DNA of 64,000 bases from Rhodobacter sp. Lineage in GTDB: Bacteria > Pseudomonadota > Alphaproteobacteria > Rhodobacterales > Rhodobacteraceae. Below are positions 16,846-25,320 of the stretch, in pieces. Position 1 is the first letter of the stretch; each line of letters begins with the position of its first letter. Both the position numbers and the translations under genes were made by a program. The notes below the pieces were generated by a model. The model did no database searches. It had not been told where the DNA came from and saw only the letters and a list, made by a program, of their open reading frames with translations. The stretch lies in NCBI GenBank assembly GCA_030065095.1, contig JASJDP010000002.1:1-64000 (forward strand), read 5' to 3'.

Positions 16846-17949
16846 ATGAAACTGAAGACAATCATGCTGACGACCGCGGCGGCGATGATCGCCGCGCCGG
16901 CCTTTGCCGGCAGCCACATGGCCAGCGAAATGACCATCGTCAGCTGGGGCGGCGCCTATTCCAAGTCGCAGCTCAAGGCCTATCACGAGCCGTATTCCGA
17001 AATGACCGGCACCACGATCCTCAACGACGACAGTTCTGCCGAGGCCGTGGCCAAGCTGCGTGCGATGAACGAAGCCGGCAACATCACCTGGGACGTGGTC
17101 GACGTGGTCGCCGCCGACGCCATCCGGCTCTGCGACGAAGGTCTGGCGATGGAAATCGACCCCGACACGCAACTGGCCGCGGCACCCGACGGCACCTCGG
17201 CGGCGGACGATTTCGGCGACCTGCTGGTCAGCGATTGCTTCATCCCGCAGATCGTCTATTCGACGACCTTCGGTTACCGCACCGACTTGGTGGGCGACAC
17301 GCCCCCGACCAGCGTCTGCGCGGTCTTCGACACCGAGGCCTATCCCGGCAAGCGCAGCCTGGAAAAGCGCCCGATCAACAACATGGAATGGGCGCTGATG
17401 TGCGACGGCGTGGCCAAGGAAGACGTCTATGACGTTCTGGCCACCGACGAGGGCCAGGACCAGGCGCTCGCCAAGCTCGCCACGATCAAGGACGACGTGG
17501 TCTGGTGGTCGGCCGGTGCCGACACGCCGCAGCTTCTGGCCGATGGCGAGGTCGTGATGGGTTCGACCTACAACGGCCGTCTGTTCAGCGTGATCGAAGA
17601 GCAGAACCAGCCCGTCGCCATGCTGTGGGACGCGCAGGTGTTCGATCTTGACGGATGGATCATTCCCGCCGGCCTGTCGCCGGAACGCGAAGCGCGCGCG
17701 CTCGACTACATCATGTTCGCCACCGACACCCAGCGTCTGGCGGATCAGGCCAAGTATATCAGCTATGGCCCGGCCCGTATGAGCTCGGCCCCGCTGGTGG
17801 GTCAGCACGCCGATCTCGGCATCGACATGGCGCCGCACATGCCGACCGATCCCGAGAACGCCAAGAACACGCTGCTTTACAACTACGAGTTCTGGGCCGA
17901 CTACCGCGACGACATCGACGCCAAGTTCCAGGCCTGGCTCGCACAATAA
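16846..17949 (+). CDS. periplasmic polyamine-type substrate-binding protein (PotD/PotF-like)
   Basis: A 367-residue periplasmic solute receptor. The signal peptide MKLKTIMLTTAAAMIAAPAFA is cleaved after residue 21. The mature start EMTIVSWGGAYSKSQ and the segments NITWDVVDV, PLLADGEVVMGSTYNGR-like region and DGWIIPAGL fit the PotD/spermidine-preferential group. An alternative ATG at 16831 adds five residues, and both starts have a GGAGA-type site about 7 nt upstream. It lies between the ATPase and the two permease genes. Binding-site identity (spermidine, putrescine, opine-like or other cation) cannot be read with certainty. Confidence 0.88.
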   Translation: MKLKTIMLTTAAAMIAAPAFAGSHMASEMTIVSWGGAYSKSQLKAYHEPYSEMTGTTILNDDSSAEAVAKLRAMNEAGNITWDVVDVVAADAIRLCDEGLAMEIDPDTQLAAAPDGTSAADDFGDLLVSDCFIPQIVYSTTFGYRTDLVGDTPPTSVCAVFDTEAYPGKRSLEKRPINNMEWALMCDGVAKEDVYDVLATDEGQDQALAKLATIKDDVVWWSAGADTPQLLADGEVVMGSTYNGRLFSVIEEQNQPVAMLWDAQVFDLDGWIIPAGLSPEREARALDYIMFATDTQRLADQAKYISYGPARMSSAPLVGQHADLGIDMAPHMPTDPENAKNTLLYNYEFWADYRDDIDAKFQAWLAQ

Positions 17950-18007
17950 GACCCGTTCGCGGGGGGCGGTCCGCCGCCCCTCGCCCGTTTCCGGAGGGGC
18001 CGAAGCC

Positions 18008-18331
18008 GTGACGATCAAACGCGTGTGGCGGGGCTGGACGACGCCCGAGAATGCGGAGGCTTACGAAAACGTGCTGCTCGGCCATGTGATCCCGGGAATC
18101 GAAGGTAAGAACATGCCCGGATTTCGAGGCATCGAGGTTCTGCGCGAGGATCTCGGCGATGAGGTCGAGTTCCAGACGGTCATGACCTTCGAAAGTCTCG
18201 ACAACGTGCGCGCGCTGCACGGCGACGATTACGCGGTCGCGTATATCCCCGACAAGGCCCGCGCGGTGTTGAAACGCTGGGACGAGGTGACGCGCCACTA
18301 TGAATTGCGGGCCAGCCGCATGTCCAGCTGA
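18008..18331 (+). CDS. small ABM-like (antibiotic biosynthesis monooxygenase fold) protein
   Basis: A 107-residue protein (RVWRGWTTPENAEAYENVLL ... GFRGIEVLRED) that matches the dimeric ferredoxin-like fold of ABM-domain proteins: two beta-alpha-beta units, with the second strand MPGFRGIEVLR and the third VEFQTVMTFES. The GTG start at 18008 has GGAGGGG eight bases upstream. It sits inside an ABC importer operon, before a second small protein of a similar fold. A catalytic role on the imported compound is possible but unproven, because ABM domains vary widely in activity. Confidence 0.7.
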   Translation: MTIKRVWRGWTTPENAEAYENVLLGHVIPGIEGKNMPGFRGIEVLREDLGDEVEFQTVMTFESLDNVRALHGDDYAVAYIPDKARAVLKRWDEVTRHYELRASRMSS

Positions 18332-18348
18332 TAGAAGGGGGGGTCGAT

Positions 18349-18639
18349 ATGCCCAAAGGCTACATCATCGCCCATATCAACGTGACCAATCCCGACGGAT
18401 ATCCCGAATATGTGCGCCACACGACCCCGCTCATGGCCCGGCTCGGCGGGACATTCATCGTCCGCGGGGGCCGGAACGAGGTTGTCGAGGGCAGCAGTGG
18501 CGACCGGCATGTGGTGATCGAATTCCCCAGCTACGCCGAGGCTCTGGCGGCGTATAATCATCCCGAATACCAGAAGGTCGCCGATATCCGCCGCGCGAAT
18601 TCCGACGCCACCTTCATCGTTGTGGAGGGCGCCCCATGA
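18349..18639 (+). CDS. DUF1330-family small protein
   Basis: A 96-residue protein with the family pattern KGYIIAHINVTNPDGYPEYVRH near the N-terminus, then GGTFIVRGGRNEVVEG, RHVVIEFPSYAEALAAYNHPEYQ and a final FIVVEG. DUF1330 proteins are dimeric alpha/beta barrels of unknown function. The stop overlaps the permease start (ATGA), so it is translationally coupled to the transporter. Its pairing with an ABM-like gene suggests both act on the transported solute or its breakdown. That is inference. Confidence 0.88.
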   Translation: MPKGYIIAHINVTNPDGYPEYVRHTTPLMARLGGTFIVRGGRNEVVEGSSGDRHVVIEFPSYAEALAAYNHPEYQKVADIRRANSDATFIVVEGAP

Positions 18640-20402
18640 GCACCGTCAGCGGAACCGGTCCGGGCACGGCAGACGCCCCGTCGCCGGACGATGCCCTGCA
18701 CGAGGCCGCGGCGCTCGCCGACCGCGATACCCCGCCGCGCCATGGCGCCGCGCCGGACGGCCCGGTGCTGGCCGCCGACGGCACGCCGCTGAAAAGATCG
18801 CTGGCCCGCGCCCTGCGCCTGCAGAAGACCCGCGCCCTGATGCTGATCGCACCGCTGCTGATCTTCGTGCTGATCTCGTTCATCGTGCCGATCGCGCAGA
18901 TGCTGTGGCGTTCGGTCGAAAACGACATCGTCTCGAACACGCTGCCGATGACGGTGCCGGAGCTGGCACAATGGGATGCCTCGGATGGCGGCCTGCCGCC
19001 GGAGCCGGTGTTCCGGGCGATGTATTACGACATGTTCCTGGCCGCCGAAGCCAAAAAACACACCCGCCTGGGCACGCGGCTCAACTACGAACAGACCGGG
19101 ATTTCCTCGCTCTTCCGGCAAAGCGGCCGCAAGCTCGACGATCTCGGCAAGGACATCCTCAAGCCGCTCCGAGCGCTTGACGGCGACTGGGCGCAGGCCG
19201 CGCCGTGGTTCGAGTTGATGTCAGGCGCGGATGGCGCGGCGAAGGATACCGCAGCCCTCGAGGCGCAGCGCGACCGCCTGCGCCGGGTCACCGAAAGCCC
19301 GCTTGCAGGCGAGATCGGCTTTGCCCCGTCGTCCGAGATTTCGGCGCTCCTGCCGCTGACCGCGCAGGCCTATACGGATTTCGCCATCTTCACCGTGCTC
19401 GAAGACGGTAAGGATCTGGCCAAGACCAAACCGTGGGAAACCGTATACCCCGCCTTGATCGAGGACATGCAGACGGCGGATGTGGCGGGCTATGGCGGTC
19501 CGCGTGCCGGCATGCTGCAGGCGCTGAGGGCCGGCATCGCCGAGTTCCCGCCACCGTCCTACAGCGCCGCCTTCGCCGATATCGACGCGGACTGGGCCGC
19601 GCCGCAGGTCTGGCAGACCATCCAGACCCATGCCCGCACCGTGACGCCCGGCTATTTCCTGAACGCCGTCGACATGCAGCTGACCCCCGACGGCGCGGCC
19701 GCGCAGCCCGAAAGCAAGCAGATCCTGGTCAAGCTCTTCGGCCGCACGCTGGTGATGTCGCTGATCATCATGGGCTCTTGCATCCTGCTGGGCTATCCCA
19801 TCGCGTATCTCCTGGCCAACCTGCCGATGCGCACCGCGAATGTGCTGCTGATCCTCGTTCTGCTGCCCTTCTGGACCTCGCTGCTGGTCCGGACCTCGGC
19901 CTGGAAGGTCATGCTGCAGCAACAGGGGGTGATCAACGACACGCTGGTCTGGCTGGGGCTTGTCGCCGATGAAAGCCGGCTGGTGATGATCAACAACCAG
20001 TTCGGCACCATCGTCGCGATGACCCACATCCTGCTGCCGTTCATGATCCTGCCGATGTATTCGGTGATGCAGACGATCCCGCCGTCCTATGTGCGTGCCG
20101 CCAAGTCGCTGGGCGCAACGAACTGGACGACCTTCTGGCGGGTCTATTTCCCGCAAAGCGTACCGGGCATCGGCGCGGGCTCGATCCTCGTCTTCATCCT
20201 TGCCATCGGCTACTACATCACGCCCGAGATCGTCGGCGGCACCAAGGGCGTCTTCATCTCGAACCGGATCGCCTATCACATTTCCAGTTCGCTGAACTGG
20301 GGCCTCGCCGCAGCGCTTGGCACGATCCTGCTGGCGGTCGTTCTGCTGCTCTACTGGTGCTACGACAAGATCGTCGGCATCGACAACGTGAAGCTGGGGT
20401 AG
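18636..20402 (+). CDS. ABC importer permease 1 (PotB-like) with large periplasmic insertion
   Basis: A 588-residue permease, about twice the usual PotB length. A cytoplasmic tail (1-60) precedes TM1 (about 68-90). About 280 residues of soluble, mostly helical sequence follow before TM2 (about 371-392), and then the canonical five-helix core. The core contains the EAA-like loop YVRAAKSLGATNWTTFWRVYFPQ that contacts the ATPase. The insertion is predicted to face the periplasm and has no signature I know. It might help dock the binding protein. It is coupled to DUF1330 upstream and followed 4 bp later by permease 2. Confidence 0.88.
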   Translation: MSTVSGTGPGTADAPSPDDALHEAAALADRDTPPRHGAAPDGPVLAADGTPLKRSLARALRLQKTRALMLIAPLLIFVLISFIVPIAQMLWRSVENDIVSNTLPMTVPELAQWDASDGGLPPEPVFRAMYYDMFLAAEAKKHTRLGTRLNYEQTGISSLFRQSGRKLDDLGKDILKPLRALDGDWAQAAPWFELMSGADGAAKDTAALEAQRDRLRRVTESPLAGEIGFAPSSEISALLPLTAQAYTDFAIFTVLEDGKDLAKTKPWETVYPALIEDMQTADVAGYGGPRAGMLQALRAGIAEFPPPSYSAAFADIDADWAAPQVWQTIQTHARTVTPGYFLNAVDMQLTPDGAAAQPESKQILVKLFGRTLVMSLIIMGSCILLGYPIAYLLANLPMRTANVLLILVLLPFWTSLLVRTSAWKVMLQQQGVINDTLVWLGLVADESRLVMINNQFGTIVAMTHILLPFMILPMYSVMQTIPPSYVRAAKSLGATNWTTFWRVYFPQSVPGIGAGSILVFILAIGYYITPEIVGGTKGVFISNRIAYHISSSLNWGLAAALGTILLAVVLLLYWCYDKIVGIDNVKLG

Positions 20403-20406
20403 GCCC

Positions 20407-21615
20407 ATGAGCATCGCACTCGCCCATAAACCCGGCACCCAGTTCACCACGGCCGTCACCGCCGCCTTCGGCGCCTTCGCCGGGCTGCTGGTCGGGACCT
20501 CGCAAGGCTCGGCCCTGATCGGCATCGTCCTGGGGGCCGTCGCCCTGGGCGCACTGGCCTGGGCGCTGATGACATTCGATCTGCCGGAACGCATGGCCCG
20601 CTGGGCGATCCTGGCCGTCGTCGCGGCGCTGGGGCTACTGATCGGCGGTATCGCCGGTCTCTTCGTCGGCCTGATCTTCGGCTGGTTCTTCGGCTGGCTG
20701 ATCTACTGGATCGGCTCGGGCCGCTACCGGATGAAGCTGGCCCCCTACCTGACCCCGGGCCAGGTCCTGTGGCACTACACCTTCCGGGTGATCTGCGGCG
20801 CGATCTTCGTTTTCCTGATCACCCCGATCCTGGTCGTGATGCCGCTGTCCTTCAATGCCGAGGATTTCTTTACCTTCACGCCCGAGATGCTGCGCTTCGA
20901 TCCCGAGGGGTATTCGCTGAAGCATTACCGCGATTTCTTCACCAACAACGAATGGCAGCGCAGCTTCAAGAATTCGCTGATCATCGCGCCGATCGCGACG
21001 GTCATCTCTGTCAGCCTCGGCACGCTTGCGGCCATCGGCCTGTCGCAGTCCCACGTGCCGTTCCGCCGCGCCATCATGGCGATCCTGATCTCGCCGATGA
21101 TCGTGCCGCTGATCATCTCGGCGACGGGGATGTTCTTCTTCTACAGCCAGATCGGCAACTGGATGGAGGGCACGCTCGGTCTCAACAAGACCTTCGTGGG
21201 CTATGTCAAGGTGGTGCTGGCCCATGCGGTGCTGGGTATCCCCTTCGTCATCATCACGGTGACGGCGACGCTGGTGGGGTTCGACCGGTCGCTGACTCGG
21301 GCTGCGGCGAATATGGGGGCCGATCCGGTCAGGACCTTCTTCAAGGTGCAGATGCCGCTCATTCTTCCGGGCGTGATTTCCGGTGGGCTGTTCGCCTTCA
21401 TCACCTCGTTCGACGAGGTCGTGGTGGTGCTCTTCGTCGGGTCGGCCAGCCAGAAGACGTTGCCGTGGCAGATGTTCACCGGCCTGCGCGAGCAGATTTC
21501 GCCGACGATCCTGGCCGTGGCGACGATTCTTGTGGCGATCTCGATTGCGCTTCTGACGACGGTGGAACTGCTGCGCCGCCGCTCGGAACGGCTGCGCGGC
21601 ATGTCACCGGGTTAG
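20407..21615 (+). CDS. ABC importer permease 2 (PotC-like) with extra N-terminal membrane segments
   Basis: A 402-residue permease. The canonical PotC-like part begins near residue 120 (FRVICGAIFVFLITPILVV) and ends with the EAA-type loop AAANMGADPVRTFFKVQMPL and a last helix near residue 375. Ahead of it lie roughly 100 extra residues that contain three to four additional hydrophobic, glycine-rich segments (AGLLVGT, GAVALGALAWALM, GGIAGLFVGLIFGWFFGWL), which are unusual for the family. It is the last gene of the operon and ends just before a perfect palindrome at 21618. Confidence 0.88.
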   Translation: MSIALAHKPGTQFTTAVTAAFGAFAGLLVGTSQGSALIGIVLGAVALGALAWALMTFDLPERMARWAILAVVAALGLLIGGIAGLFVGLIFGWFFGWLIYWIGSGRYRMKLAPYLTPGQVLWHYTFRVICGAIFVFLITPILVVMPLSFNAEDFFTFTPEMLRFDPEGYSLKHYRDFFTNNEWQRSFKNSLIIAPIATVISVSLGTLAAIGLSQSHVPFRRAIMAILISPMIVPLIISATGMFFFYSQIGNWMEGTLGLNKTFVGYVKVVLAHAVLGIPFVIITVTATLVGFDRSLTRAAANMGADPVRTFFKVQMPLILPGVISGGLFAFITSFDEVVVVLFVGSASQKTLPWQMFTGLREQISPTILAVATILVAISIALLTTVELLRRRSERLRGMSPG

Positions 21616-21617
21616 GG

Positions 21618-21640
21618 ACGATTTTTCGTCGAAAAATCGT
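21618..21640. repeat. 23-bp palindrome, copy 1 (intergenic, between convergent genes)
   Basis: Two 11-bp arms, ACGATTTTTCG and CGAAAAATCGT, around a single T. The sequence reads nearly identically on both strands. It lies 3 bp after the permease stop and just before the end of the minus-strand AEC gene, so it may act as a bidirectional terminator. The same design with slightly different bases recurs inside mccB at 55156-55178. Confidence 0.75.
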
Positions 21641-21643
21641 GAC

Positions 21644-22573
21644 CTATGGCAGCAGGCTGAGCCAGATCCACACCGTCCCCACGCTCAGGGCGGTGCCGAT
21701 CAGTACCGACGAGGCCGCCACCCGCTTTGCCACGCCGTATATGTTGGCAAAGATATAGCTGTTCACCCCGGGCGCCATTGCCGCGGTCAGCACCGCCGAC
21801 CGGAACTGCCCGGTACTGAGCTCCGTCCAGCTGCCCAGTCCCCAGACCACCGCCGGGTGCAGCACCAGCGATACCCCGCAGATCCAGCCGATCGTAGCCA
21901 TGTCCCCCTCGGGCCGGTACTGATACAGCACGCCGCCCAGCCCGAAGAGCGCGGCCGGCAGGGCCGCGCGGGCCATCAGATCGGCCGCATCCGTGACGAT
22001 CTCGGGGACCGGCAGATCGGCGAGATTGACCACGAATCCCAGGGCGATCCCGATCATCAGTGCGTTCTTCACCATTGCCCCCAGGATCGACCGCGCCGCC
22101 CGCCGCAACCCGCCGCCCGAGGCGCGCACGATCTCCATCGCGGTGAAGCCGAGGATGTAGCAGAACGGGGCATGCAGCGCGACGATGGCGTAGTTCGGCG
22201 CCAGCGCCGCGGCCCCGAAGGCGCGTTCGGTGATCGGCAGGCCCAGCAGAACCGAGTTCGAAAACAGCGTACAGAACCCGATGGCAACGCTGTCCTCCCA
22301 CGGCCGCCCGAACAGGAACCGCGCGCCCAGAAGGCCCGCCAGGAATCCGGCCGTCGCTCCGCCATAGAAGCTGCCCAGCAGGGCCAGATCGAAATCCTGG
22401 CCCAAATCGAGGGTCGAAATCGCGCGAAAGAGCAGGCAGGGAATGGCGAAATTCTGGGTGAACTTCATCAACCCGTCCACCGCGCTGTGGGCGAAAACCC
22501 CCCGCCAGACGGCCACATAGCCAAACCCGATCACCAGAAAGACGGGAACAATGACCTCGAGCAGCGCCTGCAT
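21644..22573 (-). CDS. AEC-family (auxin efflux carrier-type) transporter
   Basis: A 309-residue inner-membrane carrier with about ten hydrophobic segments and the AEC hallmarks LVIGFGYVAVWRG at the N-terminus, FAIPCLLFRA, an SVLLGLPI segment and MAPGVNSYIFA near the C-terminus. AEC members export or import small carboxylates and related anions. The substrate is unknown. It is convergent with the ABC importer operon and lies 15 bp downstream of the metallo-beta-lactamase-fold gene, so it may be the last gene of the 21.6-25.9 kb minus-strand series. Confidence 0.88.
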   Translation of the reverse strand: MQALLEVIVPVFLVIGFGYVAVWRGVFAHSAVDGLMKFTQNFAIPCLLFRAISTLDLGQDFDLALLGSFYGGATAGFLAGLLGARFLFGRPWEDSVAIGFCTLFSNSVLLGLPITERAFGAAALAPNYAIVALHAPFCYILGFTAMEIVRASGGGLRRAARSILGAMVKNALMIGIALGFVVNLADLPVPEIVTDAADLMARAALPAALFGLGGVLYQYRPEGDMATIGWICGVSLVLHPAVVWGLGSWTELSTGQFRSAVLTAAMAPGVNSYIFANIYGVAKRVAASSVLIGTALSVGTVWIWLSLLP

Positions 22574-22588
22574 CAGACGCTCGTCGGC

Positions 22589-23386
22589 TCAGAGATCATA
22601 GCGGATCACCATACCGTCATAGGCAGGCGTGACGCTGCTGGGCGTTTCCGCCTCGACCGTCGCATAGTCCAGGTCGATGTGCATATTGGTCAGCACCGCC
22701 CGCCGCGGCGCGGCACGAGCGATCCATTCCAGCGACCGTTCCAGATGGGCGTGGGTCGGATGCGGTGTCCGGCGCAGGGCATCCAGGACCCAGCAGTCGA
22801 GGTCTTTCACAGCCTCCCAGGCCTCGTCATACATCTCGGCCACATCCGGGAGGTAGGCCAGATCGCCGATCCGGAAGCCAAGCGAGTCGATTGCGCCGTG
22901 ACCGACCTTGAACGGGGTCAGCACGACCGGGCCGCCCGCACCGTCGACCGTCACGTCGCCCTGGATCGTGTGCATGTCGAGGATCGGCGGGTAGGGAGAG
23001 CCCTCGGGCTGGGTGAAGGCGTAGCCGAAACTGCCGTAGAGCCGGTCCTGGGTGGCCCCGTCGGCCCAAACCGCCAGCCGGCGTTTCATGTTGAAGACCA
23101 ACATCCGCAGGTCGTCGATCCCGTGCACATGATCGGCATGGCCGTGGGTGTAGATCACTGCATCGAGCTCTCCGATCCCGGTATCGAGCAGTTGCGCACG
23201 CAGGTCTGGCGAGGTGTCGATCAGAACACGGGTGGTCCCGTGCTCTGTTTCCCGTTCGATCAGCAGCGAACAGCGGCGGCGGCGGTTTTTCGGATTCTCC
23301 GGGTCGCAGTCGCCCCAATGGCCACCGAGACGCGGCACGCCGCCGGACGATCCGCAGCCGAGGATGGTGAACCGCAGTTCCGCCAT
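22589..23386 (-). CDS. metallo-beta-lactamase-fold phosphodiesterase (PhnP/RNase Z-like)
   Basis: A 265-residue MBL-fold hydrolase. The metal ligands are evident in THGHADHVHG and the later histidines in GHGAIDS and TNMHIDLDY. The opening LGCGSSGGVPRLGGHWGDC is typical of the PhnP-like cyclic phosphodiesterases commonly encoded immediately after tatD in alphaproteobacteria. The start overlaps the tatD stop by 1 bp. The physiological substrate is probably a phosphodiester, possibly a ribosyl cyclic phosphate. That is a family-level inference. Confidence 0.88.
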   Translation of the reverse strand: MAELRFTILGCGSSGGVPRLGGHWGDCDPENPKNRRRRCSLLIERETEHGTTRVLIDTSPDLRAQLLDTGIGELDAVIYTHGHADHVHGIDDLRMLVFNMKRRLAVWADGATQDRLYGSFGYAFTQPEGSPYPPILDMHTIQGDVTVDGAGGPVVLTPFKVGHGAIDSLGFRIGDLAYLPDVAEMYDEAWEAVKDLDCWVLDALRRTPHPTHAHLERSLEWIARAAPRRAVLTNMHIDLDYATVEAETPSSVTPAYDGMVIRYDL

Positions 23387-24192
23387 CAGGCCGCGGCCTC
23401 GTAAGACGTCACTTTATTGAACAGCCGTTCAAAATTGGCCTGGGTCCGTGCTGCGAAGGCGGCATAGTCCATTCCGAAAATCTCCGCGCCCACCCTGGCC
23501 GTATACACCGTGAAGGCCGGTTCGTTACGCTTGCCGCGATAGGGCGGCGGAGCGAGGTAGGGGGCGTCGGTCTCGACCAGGATACGGTCGACCGGTGCCG
23601 CGGCGAAACAGTCGCGCAACTCCTGGCTTTTCGGGAACGCGGCGATGCCGGACATGCTGAGATAAAAGCCGAGGTCCAAGGTCGCTTCGGCCAGGGCGCG
23701 GCCGGAACTGAAGCAATGCATGACGCAAGTGAACGCCCCGGCGCGGTGTTCCGCGGTCAGGATGCGCGCCATGTCGTCATCTGCATCGCGGGCATGGATG
23801 ATCAACGGCAGGCCGGTCCGGCGGGCGGCCTCGATATGCACCAAAAGGCTTTCCTGCTGCGCGGCCTTGCTGTCGGCGGTGTAGTGATAGTCGAGCCCGG
23901 TCTCACCGATGCCGACGAATTTCGGATGCCGCGCCAGCGCCGTCAGATCGGCCACCGTGGCCATGGGCTCTTCGGCGGCGCTCATCGGGTGGGTGCCGGC
24001 GGCATAGAACACGGGCGCATGCGCCTCGGCGATGGACCGGACAGAGGGTTCGTTGCGCAGACGGGTACAGATCGTCACCATCCGGGTGACGCCCGCTGCA
24101 ACGGCGCGTGCGACGACGCCGTCCAGGTCGTCCACCAGGTTGGGGAAGTCAAGGTGGCAGTGGCTGTCGGTGATCTGCGGCGTATCGGTCAT
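23386..24192 (-). CDS. tatD: TatD-family metal-dependent deoxyribonuclease
   Basis: A 268-residue TIM-barrel hydrolase. The metal-binding residues appear as SHCHLDF at the N-terminus, the glutamate in GIGETGLDYHY, histidines in IIHARDAD and MHCFSSG, and the aspartate in VETDAPYLAPPP. TatD enzymes have 3'-5' exonuclease activity and are linked to DNA repair and degradation. It belongs to the conserved tmk-holB-tatD-MBL gene order seen here on the minus strand, 9 bp after holB. Confidence 0.95.
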   Translation of the reverse strand: MTDTPQITDSHCHLDFPNLVDDLDGVVARAVAAGVTRMVTICTRLRNEPSVRSIAEAHAPVFYAAGTHPMSAAEEPMATVADLTALARHPKFVGIGETGLDYHYTADSKAAQQESLLVHIEAARRTGLPLIIHARDADDDMARILTAEHRAGAFTCVMHCFSSGRALAEATLDLGFYLSMSGIAAFPKSQELRDCFAAAPVDRILVETDAPYLAPPPYRGKRNEPAFTVYTARVGAEIFGMDYAAFAARTQANFERLFNKVTSYEAAA

Positions 24193-24201
24193 GGGGCTGG
24201 C

Positions 24202-25320
24202 TCAGGCAGCCGTCTCTGCCGCCGTTTCATGAATTTTCAGGACCATATCGAGGATCAGCGCGGCCGGGTCAAGGTTGACCGCGCGGCCATGGCGGGCACG
24301 GGCGCCGAGGCTTTGCTGCAGTTCGGCCCAGCGCCGGCCTGCACCGGCGTCCGGGGCGAGACGCGCCAGCAGCGCGGCCTCATCCGGCGCGGCCTGGGGC
24401 TCCGGCGGGCCGGTGACGCCGGTGCGGGCCAGGCGGGCAAGGAACAGGTCGAAAAGGTCGAGAGTTAGGTCGAGCCGGTCGGCCGCGGCGCGGCCCGCAA
24501 CGCTGTCGGCAAGTTTCAGCGCGCGCTGGCGGTCGGACGGCGATGCGAAAATCGCGATGAGATCGGCATAAAGCGTAAGACCGTCGAGGGTTATCAGCCG
24601 AAGCGCGCCACCCACCGATCCGCCGGACAATGCCGCAAGCGCCGCCGGGTCGCCAGGCGGCTCGACACCCGCCTGTGCCAGCGCCGCCGCGATGTCCGGC
24701 GGTGCAAGCCCGTTGCAGCGCAACGCCCGGCAACGGCTGAGGATCGTCGGCAACAGGCGCGAGGGTTGGTGGCAGACCAGCAGTAGCACCGTGTCGGACG
24801 GCGGCTCTTCGAGCAATTTCAAAAGCGCGTTGGCGGCGTTGACGTTCATCTCGTCGGCGGCGTCCACGATCACGACGCGCCGCCCGCCGTCGGCGGCGCT
24901 GAGACCGAAGAATTCCTTGAGCTTGCGCACGGGCTCGACGGTGATGTCCTGCCTCAGCCGTTCGCGGTCTGCATCCCAGGCCCGGCGAAGAAGGAACAGG
25001 CGGGGTTCGCTGAGCGCCAGCATGCGATGGGCGACCGGGTGATCGGGGTCGATGTCGAGGCTTGTGGGGGCAGGGGGTGTGTCGTCGAACAAGCCCCCGT
25101 CATCCGCCGGAGTCGCCAGCAGAAACCGGGCGATGCGCCAGGCAAGCGTGGCCTTTCCCACCCCGCGGGGGCCGGTGAGGAGCCAGGCGTGATGCAGGCG
25201 ACCGGCCCGGTAGGCGTTGAGAAACTCCGCCTCGGCCGCTGATTGCCCGAGCAGCCGCAACGTTTCGCGCGGATGTGGCGCGCCTGGAGCACGGTCGGCT
25301 TCGTGCGCCGTATCCATCAC
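24202..25320 (-). CDS. holB: DNA polymerase III delta' subunit (clamp-loader)
   Basis: A 372-residue clamp-loader subunit of the AAA+ family, part of the replisome complex that loads the beta clamp. The N-terminal ATPase-like domain contains LTGPRGVGKATLAWR and the sensor segment DAADEMNVNAANALLKLLEEPP, with CRALRCNGL later. The zinc-binding cysteines of the E. coli protein are not evident, as is common for alphaproteobacterial forms, which carry a longer N-terminus. It overlaps tmk by 4 bp (coupled) and is followed by tatD. Confidence 0.93.
   Translation of the reverse strand: MMDTAHEADRAPGAPHPRETLRLLGQSAAEAEFLNAYRAGRLHHAWLLTGPRGVGKATLAWRIARFLLATPADDGGLFDDTPPAPTSLDIDPDHPVAHRMLALSEPRLFLLRRAWDADRERLRQDITVEPVRKLKEFFGLSAADGGRRVVIVDAADEMNVNAANALLKLLEEPPSDTVLLLVCHQPSRLLPTILSRCRALRCNGLAPPDIAAALAQAGVEPPGDPAALAALSGGSVGGALRLITLDGLTLYADLIAIFASPSDRQRALKLADSVAGRAAADRLDLTLDLFDLFLARLARTGVTGPPEPQAAPDEAALLARLAPDAGAGRRWAELQQSLGARARHGRAVNLDPAALILDMVLKIHETAAETAA

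Noticed and set aside
15673-18018. Minus-strand open frame antisense to the ABC ATPase and binding-protein genes
   Set aside because: No motif, and it is the reverse of two well-supported genes with Walker and signal-peptide features.
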